This document shows, piece after piece, positions 26,382 through 37,100 of a stretch of DNA of 64,000 nt (position 1 is the stretch's first letter; every line of letters begins with the position of its first letter). The position numbers were made by a program, and so were the translations under genes. The DNA lies in contig NC_048545.1 in the NCBI RefSeq assembly GCF_902806685.2, positions 11,519,852 through 11,583,851 on the forward strand, in the 5' to 3' direction. The notes under the pieces are model-generated. The model did no database searches. It saw only the letters and a list, made by a program, of their open reading frames with translations, and had not been told where the DNA came from. The DNA comes from Maniola hyperantus. Lineage: Eukaryota; Arthropoda; Insecta; Lepidoptera; Nymphalidae.

Positions 26382-29300
26382 ATAATTCTATCACCTTACA
26401 AGTTATGAGCTTACAACTATAATTTAATTTGCGCAATAGCCTGACAGCTTAGTATAATCCTTTCATTAGAAAGTAAAATGATACCTCCACTGTGACATAA
26501 AAGGATTACATTTAATGTCATAATAACCTTTACGGCTGTAACATTAAGAGCTATTGTTACAAGACTATTTTGCTCAGCAAAAGGTTGCATAACTATATTT
26601 TATGCAAATGAATGCATTGAAACCAGAAACTTATTGAAACGTCAACTTAAGACTGTCCTGTAGGGCGATTGTCTAAAACCTGCATCAATCATTATTACAA
26701 TCTCAATTGTTCTGATTGGCTGAATTTGTGCGATTCTTGTTGCAACAATGCATTGTGGCCAATAGTGAGCGAGCAATTACCAATCAGAGGTGATTGCGAT
26801 CGTGACATTGTATAGCTGTCAAACAACCGCGGTAGGGCCACAGGTTAGATTTGCATTGTTCCAAATTCAGGGTAAAAAAACATGTTTGAATCAACTTCTA
26901 GTATTGCCTGCTCTCACTTTGATGATATTCTTACTAGGTAGTTCTATTGTACAAAATATATAAACCAAACTCTTCTTGCTAAAAAAAATTATGAGACATT
27001 TCACCGCGAGGCGATGAATAGCCTCATCTGGTGACAAAAGGGCTGGCTCATTTTTTGCGCAACGGATCAGCCTGGTTGTCCAGTGCGGAAATACAGCCAG
27101 TATTCTTGGCACCATTCCACGCGGGCATGATTTGTACAATGACTTTGGATTTGTATAGTAATTATTATATAACGCTAATTTGCTAATTTTAAGTTTTATT
27201 CTAATTTTCAATATAACTTAAATATTGTAGAGGTGCAACCTCTACCGTTACTTGGCTGGCAGCTATTAGGAAAACTTCGCAGCTGCCACACAACAATATT
27301 CAAATTTGGAACGCAGTAGAGAATCCTCCTGGTCACGCACGTTACGAGATTCCACATTCCCTATCATCCGCTCGTCACGTCAACATCTTCAACCATTGTA
27401 TTATATAAAGCTCGCGAGCCTGTCTGTATTGTACATAACATATCAATTGTAAAGTGTAAAATAAACATCATTATATGTAGCTGGTTCTTCATTACATCAA
27501 CCCTTCAGCCACAATATAAAATAAAACTGAACTAAATTGATAGGTCAAAATCTAGTGCTATCCTGGTCCACGAGGCAGAATGTCGATTCAGTTTAGTTTA
27601 GAAATTGTACTATAACAGAATTAAGCCACTCTGTTGTTGGGATGATTTTCTAATGGCTCTATTGAAACAGAACTAAGGAAATGTAGGTACAGACTTTCAA
27701 AAAGAAAACACTGAAAAATATGTTAATCTGATATTATTATTTGGAGGTGTCATTATATCATGATGTTATTCCGAAATTTCTGATTTATCTTAGTTACTTC
27801 AACAGTTATATTTGAGCGGGGCTTGGACGCCTTTGAAATCCTCATTCTTTTTTCTTAAATGTTTTTTAAACATTCCCCTTTCCCCTCCAACTAAGCGCAT
27901 ACCTTATGCTAGAAATAGGTACAACAATAGTGCAACGAGTGGGGTTTGATGAACCGCCGATCTTTTGGATTTCAGTCCGCTCCTGTAACCGTAGAGCTAT
28001 TGAGGCTTCAACTTGCCGTTTCTTTATGATTAAAATCTACATCACCTAACTACAATGAAAACTCAAATATTATAATGTTCAAAAGAGATTTTTTTAAAGA
28101 ATACCTATTAGCCAAGTTTATCATGCTGACTAATATTCCAATTTGCCCTCCAATTAAGCGTAAAGCTTGTGCTAGGAGTAGCTACGATAATAGTGCAAAG
28201 GGTGGGGTTTGAACCGCCGACCTTTCGGTTTTCAGTCCGCTCCTTTAACCGTTGAGCTATCGATACTCGGCTTTATCCGAGAGTTGGATTTCAAAAAGCA
28301 AACAAAATAAATAACATTTTACTTTAGAAGCAAAATCTCCGTAATGTGTTATAGCTATTGATATTTTATCAGGAAAAAATATTCTCTTTGCAGATGCTAG
28401 GAAGCTGGTTCGTAGTAGAATACTATGCAAGTGAAGAAGAAGCGCTTTCTTATAGCTGCATGAGAGCAGTGTTTACAGAAGATGACCATGTGCAAGCTGA
28501 AGGTAGGCATTAAGGATTTACTTAGCACAACACAACTTGAATGGGCAAGATAGCAAATACAGTAGGTAGGTACGCAGCAATAATGTACATCGATCTTTAG
28601 AAGGAAATAGCGGATTTGCAGAGCATTATCTCTGTCGTTGAGACCGACAAAACGTCATATAGGTATGAGTGACAGAGACAACGCTCTACAAAGCCGAAAT
28701 GTCATTCTAAAGGCCGATGTACCTACATTATTTTCTGCCGCGTACTGTACCTAAGTAGGTACCAGTGGCGTGCAACTCATAGAGGCATAAAAGCGCTGCT
28801 TACCCAAGAAATAGTTAACTCGGTTGAAATTACTCAATGCTCATTATATCCTTTGACTTGCTTACCTGACGACTGCTTACCCGGGCTTTAAACCCTATGC
28901 ACGCCACTGGTAGGTACCTGGTATAGTACGTTTCAATGAGGGATAGGCTAGTTCCACCAAGAGAACCTGGTGATAATAATTGCTAATGTTACATTATAGG
29001 TAAATTGCTCTAATCTGAAAGAATTTAAAAAATTAATACGGTCTATCCTGTATCTAACTACCTTATGTAGTAAACAACAATACCTAAGTTTCAGTGCGGC
29101 TGGCACTATTCTCCAGTCTAGATGGCAATCGGGGTATGAGGCGAGGGGACGCCCCTCACAACCGCACAGAGCCCACGCTCGCCCGCACCGGGGCGTCCCC
29201 ACCCTGATTGCCATCTCGACCTGTCACATACTACAGGTATTAGCTGCAAGCCTGATCCTGAGGAGACCAAGGTTGATCAAAATATTGACCAGGAGTCAAA

Positions 29301-32300
29301 ATATTATATGTTTACTAAATAAACTAAACTTAATTAATTATTCTTGTTTATATTATAGAACAATTACTTAACTTCATGAGCCTGGAAGACAGTGTGGTAT
29401 CTAAATCAACAATTGAATAGAATTTTATATTTTCAGATGGCACTATCGAATGGACTCCGGGTGTGACCATGAACTTTACCTACCGCTTCGCCGACGACCC
29501 ATTGGATGAAAACCTCTTGGGGAATATAACCTGGAAAATCGATATGAATGAACCTGCTCATTGGACGCACTCTGAAATTACTTGTAAGTTGAAAATCTTC
29601 TGATTCGTGTGCTCACTTTTAAATTCATTAAGGCTGAGATCTATAGAGTGCACTTTGACTTTGCTCAGACTTTAGATTGATTTAAAACAAGACAGATTTA
29701 TGTGAGAGATATAGCTCTGTCTTGTTTTAAATCTGTCTTGTCCGCTCAAGTCAAAGTGCGCTCTTGAAATCTCACCATAAGAGTGAAAAGAGTTTTGGCC
29801 AAGTGCGGATTGGCAGACTTCACACACCTTTGAGAACATTAAGGAGAACTCTTAGACATGCAAGTTTCCTCGCGATGTTTTCCTTCACCGTTAAAGCAAG
29901 TGATATTTTAATTACTTAAAAACGCACATAACTCCAAAAAGCTAGAGGTGCGTGCCCGGGATCGAACCTGATTAGAGAGGCAGCTGTCCTTACCACTAGG
30001 CTATCACAGCTTCTTCAGCACAGGGTAGGTACTTACTTACAGTATGCGGTAGAAAATAATGTACATCGACCTTTAGAAGGCGATAGCGGATTTGTAGAGC
30101 ATTGTCTCTGTCGTTGAGACCGACAAAACGTCATATTATGTGTATGAGTGACAGAGACAACGCTCTATAAAGCCGAAATGTCATTCTTAAGACCAATGTA
30201 CATTATTTTCTGGCGCGTACTGTACTTATTGTCTTAATTGTAATTAATGTTTATTAATACGTTAATAATTGTTGGGCAAAACGTTGTTGGCTTGCCCACT
30301 TTACGTACCAATTAAAAATTAAATTGAGTTAAATGCGTTTCCGTTTTGTATAGGACTTTGTATACTTATAACTTTTTTTTATATTAGGTACGATAAGTAT
30401 TACCATACAGTATGTTTATCCTACCTAATATATACCTGCCTGAATAATTCAATAATAATTGCGCATTAGAATGCACAATTAACGTTATCTAATAGGTAAT
30501 TGCATTAGGTGTGCCATTCCAACAGCAATATGAGGTAACAAGGATACATGAGTTTCTTTAAAAGTTTCGGATTTCTGCGATTTCCCAATGAAAATATAAT
30601 CGATATCAATTTACAATACCTACCATTCTGTTGAATATTGTCATTTAATAGGTGACTTTTCCTTAACCTCCTTCCTTGTGCCCACCTCGTGTCTGAATGG
30701 TTTACTGAAAATATGGACTTCAGATATCTATGAAATTTCTAAGCCGGGAAACATTTCCTATACAAAACATTAGATATGTAAGTATTTGGCGAAAAATCCG
30801 CCCCACAGAAAGAAAACCACTGATCTGTGAAGAATTTGATAACATGTAATGTGAATATTTGGATAAAATAAGTTATTTGTATAGATGACGGAATATACAA
30901 CACCTATGTCCTGGACACGGAGTACAAGACCTGGATGCTGTTGCTGCATTGCGCTGAACAGAGAGAAGGGGCCAGATATCTCAGCGCCTTCGTACTCTCA
31001 CGGACCACAAGTCTACCCAAGAATGTGATGGCCTATTTAAGAGATAAACTTCCCAGGTAAAGCAAAACTAACACGTGATTACTAATTAAGTACTAACAAG
31101 GTGGGATCGCAGTCAAGGGTTAACTTGTATTGGAATAAAAAAAATATAACTTACCTACTTAAATAAATTCTGGGGAGCAAAGTTATGGCGATGAGAAAAA
31201 AGGAATGGAAAGGTTTGAGTAAGCTTATCCCAAGAATCCAAGTTTATTGATGTGGCACTTGGCTTATGCCTACATAAAATAATGTGAGTTATTTTAGGAT
31301 TTTTTTAGCCTTGTCAATATCGTCTAGGGCACTATTTGCTTATAAAAACTTCTCACGTTCCTAATGTTATAAATTATAGTTTATCATCATTCGTAACATG
31401 TTATATAATGGATTCCCGTAGGCTAGTAATAGCTATACAATAAGCCTAAATTAAGCCTGAAGCATGTGCTTGGATAAGAAAAAAAACATTTCAAACATTT
31501 CAAAATTAGAGCAATCATTTTTAAATCGAGCCTCCCAGCAAACGCAAAGCCGTACTCTCAAACTGCTTCTTGTAGACGTCCAACATAATGTCGTATAGAA
31601 ATTCATATTTTTTATAAAGCCAAATTATGGCTTTTGACAGTGCCACGGTCAAAATATATGATTTTACTAAATTATTGTTGTATCCCATCCACTTTATGGA
31701 GTGCAAACGAACATCGTGAGAAAACTTGCATGCCTGAGAGTTCTCCATGTGCCTGTCAATCCAGCGTAGTGGACTGTAGCCTAAACTCAACTAATTCTAA
31801 AAGGAGAGACTGGAACAAAGTAGTGAGAAAAACACCTTGAGGAAACCTGCATGTCTGAAATTTCTCTGTCCATAATGTTCTCAAAGGTGTGTCAAGTTTG
31901 CAATCCGTACTTGGCTAGCGTGGCGGACTATGACCCGAACCCTTCTCATTCTGAGAGGAAACTCATGCTCAGTAGTGGGCCCTATCAGGCTGGATCGTAG
32001 TCAGGAATCTATAGTACGCGACAGGTCGACATGGAAATCGGGGTGGGGAAACCCTGATACCCGCACAGCCCCCGCGCTAACCCGGAACGGGGCATCCCCC
32101 CGCCTCATACCCCGATTGCCATCTCGACCTGTCACGGACTGTAGTTGTATGGGAATAAAATAAAAATAATTCTCTTAATATTTCTCATTCCTCCAGGTAC
32201 GACGTAGACGTCAAATACGTGTTCCAGATCCCCCACAACAACTGTACGGATAAGCCAGCCAAGGCAGACTATTCCCCCATACTGGTCGAGGTTGGCAGCA

Positions 32301-32350
32301 AGATTCCAAGGAAACCTGGCGTCACCTACAAAATCGGCTATGGATATTGA
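21399..32350 (+). CDS. Secreted lipocalin (ApoD/Karl-like), five exons
   Basis: Coding exons: 21399-21518, 28394-28502, 29437-29583, 30885-31056 and 32197-32350. They join in frame to 233 aa with GT-AG borders throughout. Residues 1-19 form a hydrophobic signal peptide. The mature part has the lipocalin GxW motif (LGSWFVVEYY, about 42-51), a motif-2-like stretch (VLDTEYKTW, 134-142) and the motif-3 arginine (LSRTTSLP, 163-170). Cys27, 62, 148 and 199 fit the two disulfides usual in insect lipocalins; NFT (89) and NIT (106) are N-glycosylation sites. The family folds as an extracellular beta-barrel that carries small hydrophobic ligands; the ligand here cannot be read. The length is normal. 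Intron 1 is about 6.9 kb and repeat-filled, and introns 2-4 carry MITEs and SINE pieces, but no exon is damaged. The start is the first ATG that opens the signal peptide. Family assignment is firm; the orthologue (Karl, ApoD or another) is not settled. Confidence 0.93.
21900..22048 (-). mobile_element. LINE tail, short fragment
   Basis: About 145 bases matching the last third of copies A and B (GGAATGGTGCCAAGAATACT and the UTR before it). It lies in lipocalin intron 1. Confidence 0.75.
23581..23806 (-). mobile_element. Lep1-type Helitron, second subfamily
   Basis: Hairpin end GCCCGCGACTTCGTCCGCG, then AGTAGCCTATGT, AATCCGTTCAGTAGTTTTTG and an (AC)n run to TTTATAATATTAT. In lipocalin intron 1. 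Confidence 0.78.
23953..24302 (+). mobile_element. tRNA-Arg-derived SINE, near full length
   Basis: The head carries pol III A and B boxes (TAGGCTAATGGTTAGGATG; GGTTCTATCCC) and an Arg(UCU)-like anticodon loop (CTTCTAA). The body has the family-specific GTGAAGGAAAACATCGTGAG and GTAGTGAGCCGG, ending in (TGATGA)n. It lies in lipocalin intron 1. Confidence 0.85.
24862..25010 (+). mobile_element. Lep1-type Helitron, second subfamily, 5' part
   Basis: TATAAATGTGAAAGTGTGGA followed by AACTACTGGACGGATTTGGC; the 3' half is missing. Confidence 0.65.
25195..25368 (-). mobile_element. Lep1-type Helitron, 5' part
   Basis: CTTAGGGGTTGAATTTTCGA through (AGTC)n to CTTTTATATATTTAG; the 3' hairpin end is missing. 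Confidence 0.7.
26339..26383 (+). repeat. (TG)n microsatellite
   Basis: GT-rich run broken by GC and TATA. In lipocalin intron 1. Confidence 0.85.
26657..26844 (+). mobile_element. CCAAT-rich MITE-like element, copy 1
   Basis: CCTGTAGGGCGATTGTCTAA to AACCGCGGTAGGGCCACAGG; inside CTGATTGGCTGAAT, GTGGCCAATAG and ACCAATCAGAG. In lipocalin intron 1. Confidence 0.75.
26985..27205 (+). mobile_element. LINE tail, plus-strand copy
   Basis: Matches copies A and B in the opposite orientation: RAGSFFAQRISL then GNTASILGTIPRGHDLY, followed by UTR-like sequence. Its first part is scrambled relative to A and B. The solo LTR at 27226 follows almost directly. Confidence 0.75.
27226..27513 (+). mobile_element. 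Solo LTR
   Basis: A 288-bp block starts TGTAGAGG and ends GCCACA, flanked on both sides by ATAT as a 4-bp target duplication. Inside are a TATA box (TATATAAAG near 27402) and a poly(A) signal (AATAAA, 27460-27465) in LTR order. No internal retrotransposon sequence follows, so it looks like a solo LTR left by recombination. A 4-bp duplication fits Gypsy or Pao types. It lies in lipocalin intron 1. Confidence 0.7.
27875..28012 (-). mobile_element. tRNA-Phe-derived SINE
   Basis: Reverse complement of the element at 1739, with the anticodon area TTCAGTCCGCTCC and the body end CCCTCCAACTAAGCG. Head altered by small changes. Confidence 0.72.
28125..28270 (-). mobile_element. tRNA-Phe-derived SINE
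   Basis: Third copy, 110 bases from the second and in the same orientation (GGTTTGAACCGCCGACC, CCGTTGAGCTATCG). It ends about 120 bases upstream of lipocalin exon 2. Confidence 0.75.
28570..28750 (+). mobile_element. Foldback MITE (AATGTACATCG family)
   Basis: TACGCAGCAATAATGTACAT to TATTTTCTGCCGCGTACTGT. In lipocalin intron 2, 12 bases from the hAT-type MITE. Confidence 0.78.
28763..28909 (+). mobile_element. hAT-type MITE with perfect 8-bp target duplication
   Basis: 147 bp with terminal inverted repeats CAGTGGCGTGCA ... TGCACGCCACTG, flanked by GTAGGTAC on both sides (28755-28762 and 28910-28917). An 8-bp duplication and CAGTG-type ends are standard for hAT. A diverged partial copy lies near 46964-47030. 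Confidence 0.85.
29117..29236 (+). mobile_element. Foldback MITE
   Basis: Left arm GATGGCAATCGGGGTATGAG, right arm CCCTGATTGCCATCTCGACC; GC-rich centre. In lipocalin intron 2. Confidence 0.75.
29629..29779 (+). mobile_element. Foldback MITE (AGAGATATAGCTCTGTCT core)
   Basis: Arms about 35 bases (GTGCACTTTGACTT / AAGTCAAAGTGCGC) around TTATGTGAGAGATATAGCTC. It starts about 45 bases after the lipocalin exon 3 donor. Confidence 0.72.
29790..30012 (-). mobile_element. tRNA-Arg-derived SINE, tail missing
   Basis: Head (CCACTAGGCTATCACAGC) and B box (GGGATCGAACC) on the minus strand, plus the first half of the body. In lipocalin intron 3. Confidence 0.8.
30039..30224 (+). mobile_element. Foldback MITE (AATGTACATCG family)
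   Basis: ACAGTATGCGGTAGAAAATA to ATTTTCTGGCGCGTACTGT. In lipocalin intron 3, same orientation as the intron 2 copy. Confidence 0.8.
31098..31148 (+). repeat. Second SINE family, tail fragment
   Basis: GATCGCAGTCAAGGGTTAAC then TTGTATTGGAATAAAAAA. Confidence 0.6.
31706..31990 (+). mobile_element. tRNA-Arg-derived SINE fragments (two pieces)
   Basis: ACATCGTGAGAAAACTTGCA at 31711 and a second, longer body piece at 31825-31985 (AATGTTCTCAAAGGTGTGTC). In lipocalin intron 4. Confidence 0.7.
32010..32144 (+). mobile_element. Foldback MITE
   Basis: Arms TAGTACGCGACAGGTCGACA and TGCCATCTCGACCTGTCACG around a CCCCGCGCTAACCCGG centre. In lipocalin intron 4, 50 bases before exon 5. Confidence 0.78.
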
Positions 32351-32387
32351 TTCAAAATCTAACGTGTTTTTATAATTTTTTTGTCGA

Positions 32388-32393
32388 AATAAA
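32388..32393 (+). terminator. Poly(A) signal of the lipocalin gene
   Basis: Canonical AATAAA 37 bases after the TGA stop. It is the first such hexamer downstream of the stop. Confidence 0.75.
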
Positions 32394-32431
32394 ATTTATT
32401 GTGCCATTAATTTGACCACATTTATTTGACC

Positions 32432-32473
32432 GACTTCGTCCACGTGGACTACACCGAACTCCTATTTTACCCT
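32432..32473 (-). repeat. Lep1-type Helitron 3' fragment
   Basis: GACTTCGTCCACGTGGACTA and CCTATTTTACCCTC only; about 40 bases after the lipocalin poly(A) signal. Confidence 0.55.
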
Positions 32474-32474
32474 C

Positions 32475-32730
32475 TAAGAGTGGCTATGCACTCATCCGAT
32501 CTGAGTCCGTGAAAATACGGATATAAAAAACTAGGACCGAACTCCGATATCGCTTACGCACTTATCCGATCTCTGCTCCAAATTCAAGCTATTCAGTGGA
32601 CTGGACATCTTTGAGAAATCTACGTCATAATATATCCGATTTGACTCTGAGGCACATCCGAGATATTTCCATGGATGACGGAGAGAACTCGGATGACGGA
32701 AGTCGGATGTAGTGCGTAAGCTACCGTACA
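32475..32730 (+). mobile_element. MITE with ATCCGA-rich inverted ends
   Basis: Left GGCTATGCACTCATCCGATC, right arm GTCGGATGTAGTGCGTAAGC; inside, many ATCCGA/TCGGAT. It lies just downstream of the lipocalin poly(A) site. Confidence 0.65.
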
Positions 32731-33108
32731 AATAGTTCTCTTCTTACTTCTCTCTCTATTAGTTCAGTATCTTAGATGAGGAATGTGCAACAGCCAAAAA
32801 ACCTCAAGAATTTCAGGATGTCAAGCTGAAAAATGTACACAATCATGCTAGTGAGATAGACTGAGAGTCATTGGTAGAGTTAGGAAGATGTTTAACAATA
32901 AAATTGATCTGTTTTAAAAGAGGGTAAACTCTTCAGCGGTAGCCGGTAATAAGTTATTTAATCGACAGTGCGCAAATAACGGCTGAAATTGCAATTCGTT
33001 TTGGTACCTATTTAAATAGTAGTCTTATTTAAATTAACATAAAACCTGCATAACCTTCGAATGCATTTGAATAATTCACAGAACTGATAAAGTATGCAGG
33101 TAAGTTTT

Positions 33109-33434
33109 GACGACCTCCCTGGCGCAGTGGTGAGTGCTGTGGTCTTATCAGTGGTTGGTCACGGAAATTTTGAATTTTGTAATTTCCTCTGGTCTGGTCA
33201 AGTGGGAGGATTAAACCCGTGGCTAGTTAACACCCTACCGGAAAAGCCGTGCCGCCAAGCGATTTAGCGTTGCGGTACGATGCCATGTAGAAATCAAAAG
33301 GGTATCCGTATGGGTTTAATAAGAACTACCATACACTTCCAGGTTAGCCCGCTTCCATCTTTCCATCACTGTATCATCACTTACCACCAGGTGAGATTGC
33401 AGTCAAAGGGCTAACTTGTATCTGAATAAAAAAA
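33109..33434 (+). mobile_element. Second SINE family, full-length copy
   Basis: Starts GACGACCTCCCTGGCGCAGT, where TGGCGCAGTGG fits a pol III A box, and runs through TAACACCCTACCGGAAAAGC and CAGGTTAGCCCGCTTCC to AACTTGTATCTGAATAAAAA. Pieces of the same element recur elsewhere in the window. Length about 325 bp. Confidence 0.8.
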
Positions 33435-34105
33435 GAAGGTATTTCATTCCACATATTCCACGGTATAATTAATATTATGCTGGCACTTAGTGTCCGTAGC
33501 AAAATAAGTAGACACGCACCTGAGTACACACGTACACGGTGACATTCAAACTTGACCGTGTCCAAAACAACAATATCCAACTTAAATTAACGACCATTAC
33601 AAGTTAAACAATTGTTTATATTATGTAAAATGTGAATTTTCATAACTCGATGAAGGAGAGGCCATAGATTAATACGAAATAGAGCAGACGCTTCGAAAGG
33701 CACAAAGAATAAAAGAATAAGAATAAAATGTATTTCATTTTGGACAATTTTTTTCAATTGCCACGTAATTTTGATATTGTGAAAGATTTTGAGATAAAAT
33801 CTATCAAAATTAAGATATCAATTTAAAATTAAATCAGTGATGAAAATTCAGCCCCCGTTACAAATGACATGACATCTATTATTTGCGCTAACACTCAGAG
33901 TGAATAATAAGATACCTAATGTAAAGGAGCGCACCAGTCACATTCATAAGGATGTGAAGAAAATAGCACAAGATCAGAAACTTTTTACGTACTGACTGAC
34001 TATGATGAGAGATGATTTACCTGTAGTATGTATATACTTAACACTATTTATTCTTTGGCCTGTAAACATCTATTAATATTTCAGGCATCTTGCGCAAAGC
34101 ATACT

Positions 34106-34135
34106 TATAAGTTAGAGAGGAACCATTGCAGTGTT
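34106..34135 (+). promoter_or_regulatory. Candidate core promoter of the orphan secreted gene
   Basis: TATAAG at 34106-34111 is followed about 24 bases later by TTGCAGTG (34126 on), which resembles the arthropod CAGT initiator. It would give a 5' UTR of about 27 nt before the ATG at 34157. This is inferred from spacing only. Confidence 0.35.
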
Positions 34136-34156
34136 TTTATGAAAAATATTACCAAC

Positions 34157-37100
34157 ATGGGTTCGCTTCGATCGTGCGTGTTCGTTTTAGTGTTGTTTGT
34201 GCAATTGCAACTTATTGTTGGAAAGGTTTGTTTCAGTTTCAATTAGTGGAATCTCATTTCTACATACCTAGATCCTACATAGTTAAAAGTGGAATTAAGT
34301 GTCATGCAGTCCTTTTCACAGTGAAAAGACTGAAAATTCGAAGTGTAACACCAAATTATTTTGAAAATAGCTTTCTAATAAAATTACTCTTCCGCCAAGA
34401 AAGTGTGAGGATACCTAGTAGTGAGGGTTGAGCTTGAGTGTGAACTGTGAACGCATAAACTGGATCGTTTCATTTTTAGGGTTCCGTACCTCAAAAGGAA
34501 AAATTGAACACTTATAGGATCACTTTGTTGTCTGTCTGTATGTATGTCTGTCTGTCTGTCTGTCTGTCAAGAAACCTATAGGGTTAGTACTTCCTTTTGA
34601 CCTAGAATCATGAAATTTGACAGGTAGGTAGGTCTTATAGCACATGTACGGGGAAAAATCCAAAAACCGTGAATTTGTGGTTACATCACAAAAAAAATTA
34701 AAATGTGTTCATGAAGAAATAATGAGTTAGGTATTTTCAACTGTACATTCTAAAATAGATTTTTATGCATTATAGTTTTTGATTTATCGTGCAAAATATC
34801 AAAGTGGCCCTATAAGGGTTCCTTTTTTCCTTTTGAGGTATGGAACCCTAAAAAACGCAGCCTAGGCAGTCCGCTTAAAATATAGAGCGACGATAGTTGA
34901 AGAGCAATGAATGGAGTAGAATCGCTAGAGATAGCGAGAAAATGTGGAAAAGTTTAAAGAAAGCTGTCACCTAGAAAACGCGTTTTACAAATTACGTAGT
35001 AAACATACATAAGTACATATAAATATACGTACATATTTTATCTATATAGCATGTCAAACTAATTAGTTTTTGATTTTAAAATAACTAATAAAAGAATTTT
35101 CCAGCCTTTCTTAACAGACTTATTTTGTGACATCTTCTGCGATGACGACGATGACGTAAGCACTACCACTAGCACAAGCAATGAGGATGACTGGGACATG
35201 TTCGGGCTTTGCGTCTGCGGTACCCGACGACCACCCGGAGCTAGGAGGCGAGGTCAAGGGATCCCTTCGAATATTAATATGAGATTACGTAAGTATCTTA
35301 TCAATGATCAAAGATCAAAGATCACGACATGGCTGACACGACATCACAACGGGTTGCGAAGCTGAAGGCAATGGGCAGGACACATAGTTAGATAAACCGA
35401 TAGACGTTGGGGTCCCAAGGTGCTAGAATGGTGACCTCGCACCGGGAGGCGTAGCGTTAGAAGATCCCCCAATAGGTGGACAGACGACATCAAACGAGTC
35501 GCAGAAAGACGTTGGTTTCAGACAGCGCAATACCATGGAGTGTGGAAGTCCCTGCAAGAGACCTATGTCCAGCAGTGGATGTCTATCCGTTGAGAATGAT
35601 GATGATGATGAAGTATCTTAACTCTAGCTTTGAAAACCAAAATTTTATATATTTCATGTAGAGCAACAAGTGTCTCTTGTATGAGCTACATCTGTGACTA
35701 CCAACGCGAACGGTTCGGAAAGTTCCCACTGAGAAAAGAGTTAAGGTACAAGTCCGAGATGGGCTGTAGACCGCAAATTGTAACTGCAAACTGCAAGCGA
35801 CTCCACTGGTTTCTATCAATCTGTATAAAATTGATTCCGAGCGCGGTGACATACAGACTGCATAGATTTATAGGAACGAGTGGCGTTGCATGCAGTTTGT
35901 GGTTGCAGTTTGTGGTCTGCAGCCCATCCCGGAATTGTACATTTATGTGCGTTGTAAGCAATTAAATGCCTATCACTTGCTTTAATGGTGGAAAACATCG
36001 TGAGGATGCAGGTAACATGCCTGAGAGTTCCCCGTAATTTTTATTATTCTCAAAGGTGTACTTATAAAGTTTGCTAATCCGCACTTGGCTAGCGTGGTAG
36101 ACTATGGTCAAAACCCTTCACACAAAGGAGACCTGTGCTCTGTAGTGAGCCGGCGATAAATTTTTTATTATGTTCTTGCGGATGAAATTGCAAACAATAA
36201 CTAGTTAATAATATGAATAATGCATATTGCATAGCTCTTCGTCTGAAAGATAAAATAAGAGGTATTGTTCTGGATTAAATTTGCAGAAAAATAAGTAAAA
36301 ATGCAAATTAGGCAAACTGAATTTTACGCTTCCGCGTCTATCCATAACATATTTATTCAGTTTTCAACATTGTTTTTAAACTAGAAAATTCCATTATTGT
36401 TGGTTTTTCATGGTCGACTTTTAGTTTATTGGAACAACGTCTGTAACAACGTGAAAATAAGTAACAATGATGTTTGAAGTTTAGATAATATTAAGTACGG
36501 TTTTAGGAAAAAATACCATTTATAACCGACTTCAGAAGTTTTTTGTTGTATATTTTAGAATTAAGATGTATGGATTAGTATCGATAAAGCTTGTCGGTTT
36601 GTTTCCAATACGGTTCTTGCACCGATTCAGTAATTATAATATCTAATAGTGAAGTGAAGGATTCTAATAGTACCTACCTACGATCAGCGTGTGATATAGG
36701 TGCAGCGCAAATTGGTATTGCAACGCATGTGAGATAGTACTTAGTATATTATAATAGCTAGCTGTGATAGCCTAGTGGTTAGGACGTCTCGCTCCTAATC
36801 GGAGGTCAGGGGTTTGATCGCGGGCACCTTTTCGTAGTTATGTGCGTTTTAAGTGATTAATTAAATATCACTTGCTTTACACTTGGAATACATCATTTAT
36901 AAAACCTGCACGCTTGAGAGTTCTGCATAATGCTCTCAAAGGTATTTGAAGTCTGTCAATCCGCACTTGGCTAGCGTGGTAGACTATGGCCACAACCCTC
37001 CTCACAAAGGAGACCTGTGCTCTGTAGTGAGCCGGCGATGGGTTGATCATGATGATGATGATGATGATATTATGATTTTATCCTTTTTGCAGCGCCATCA

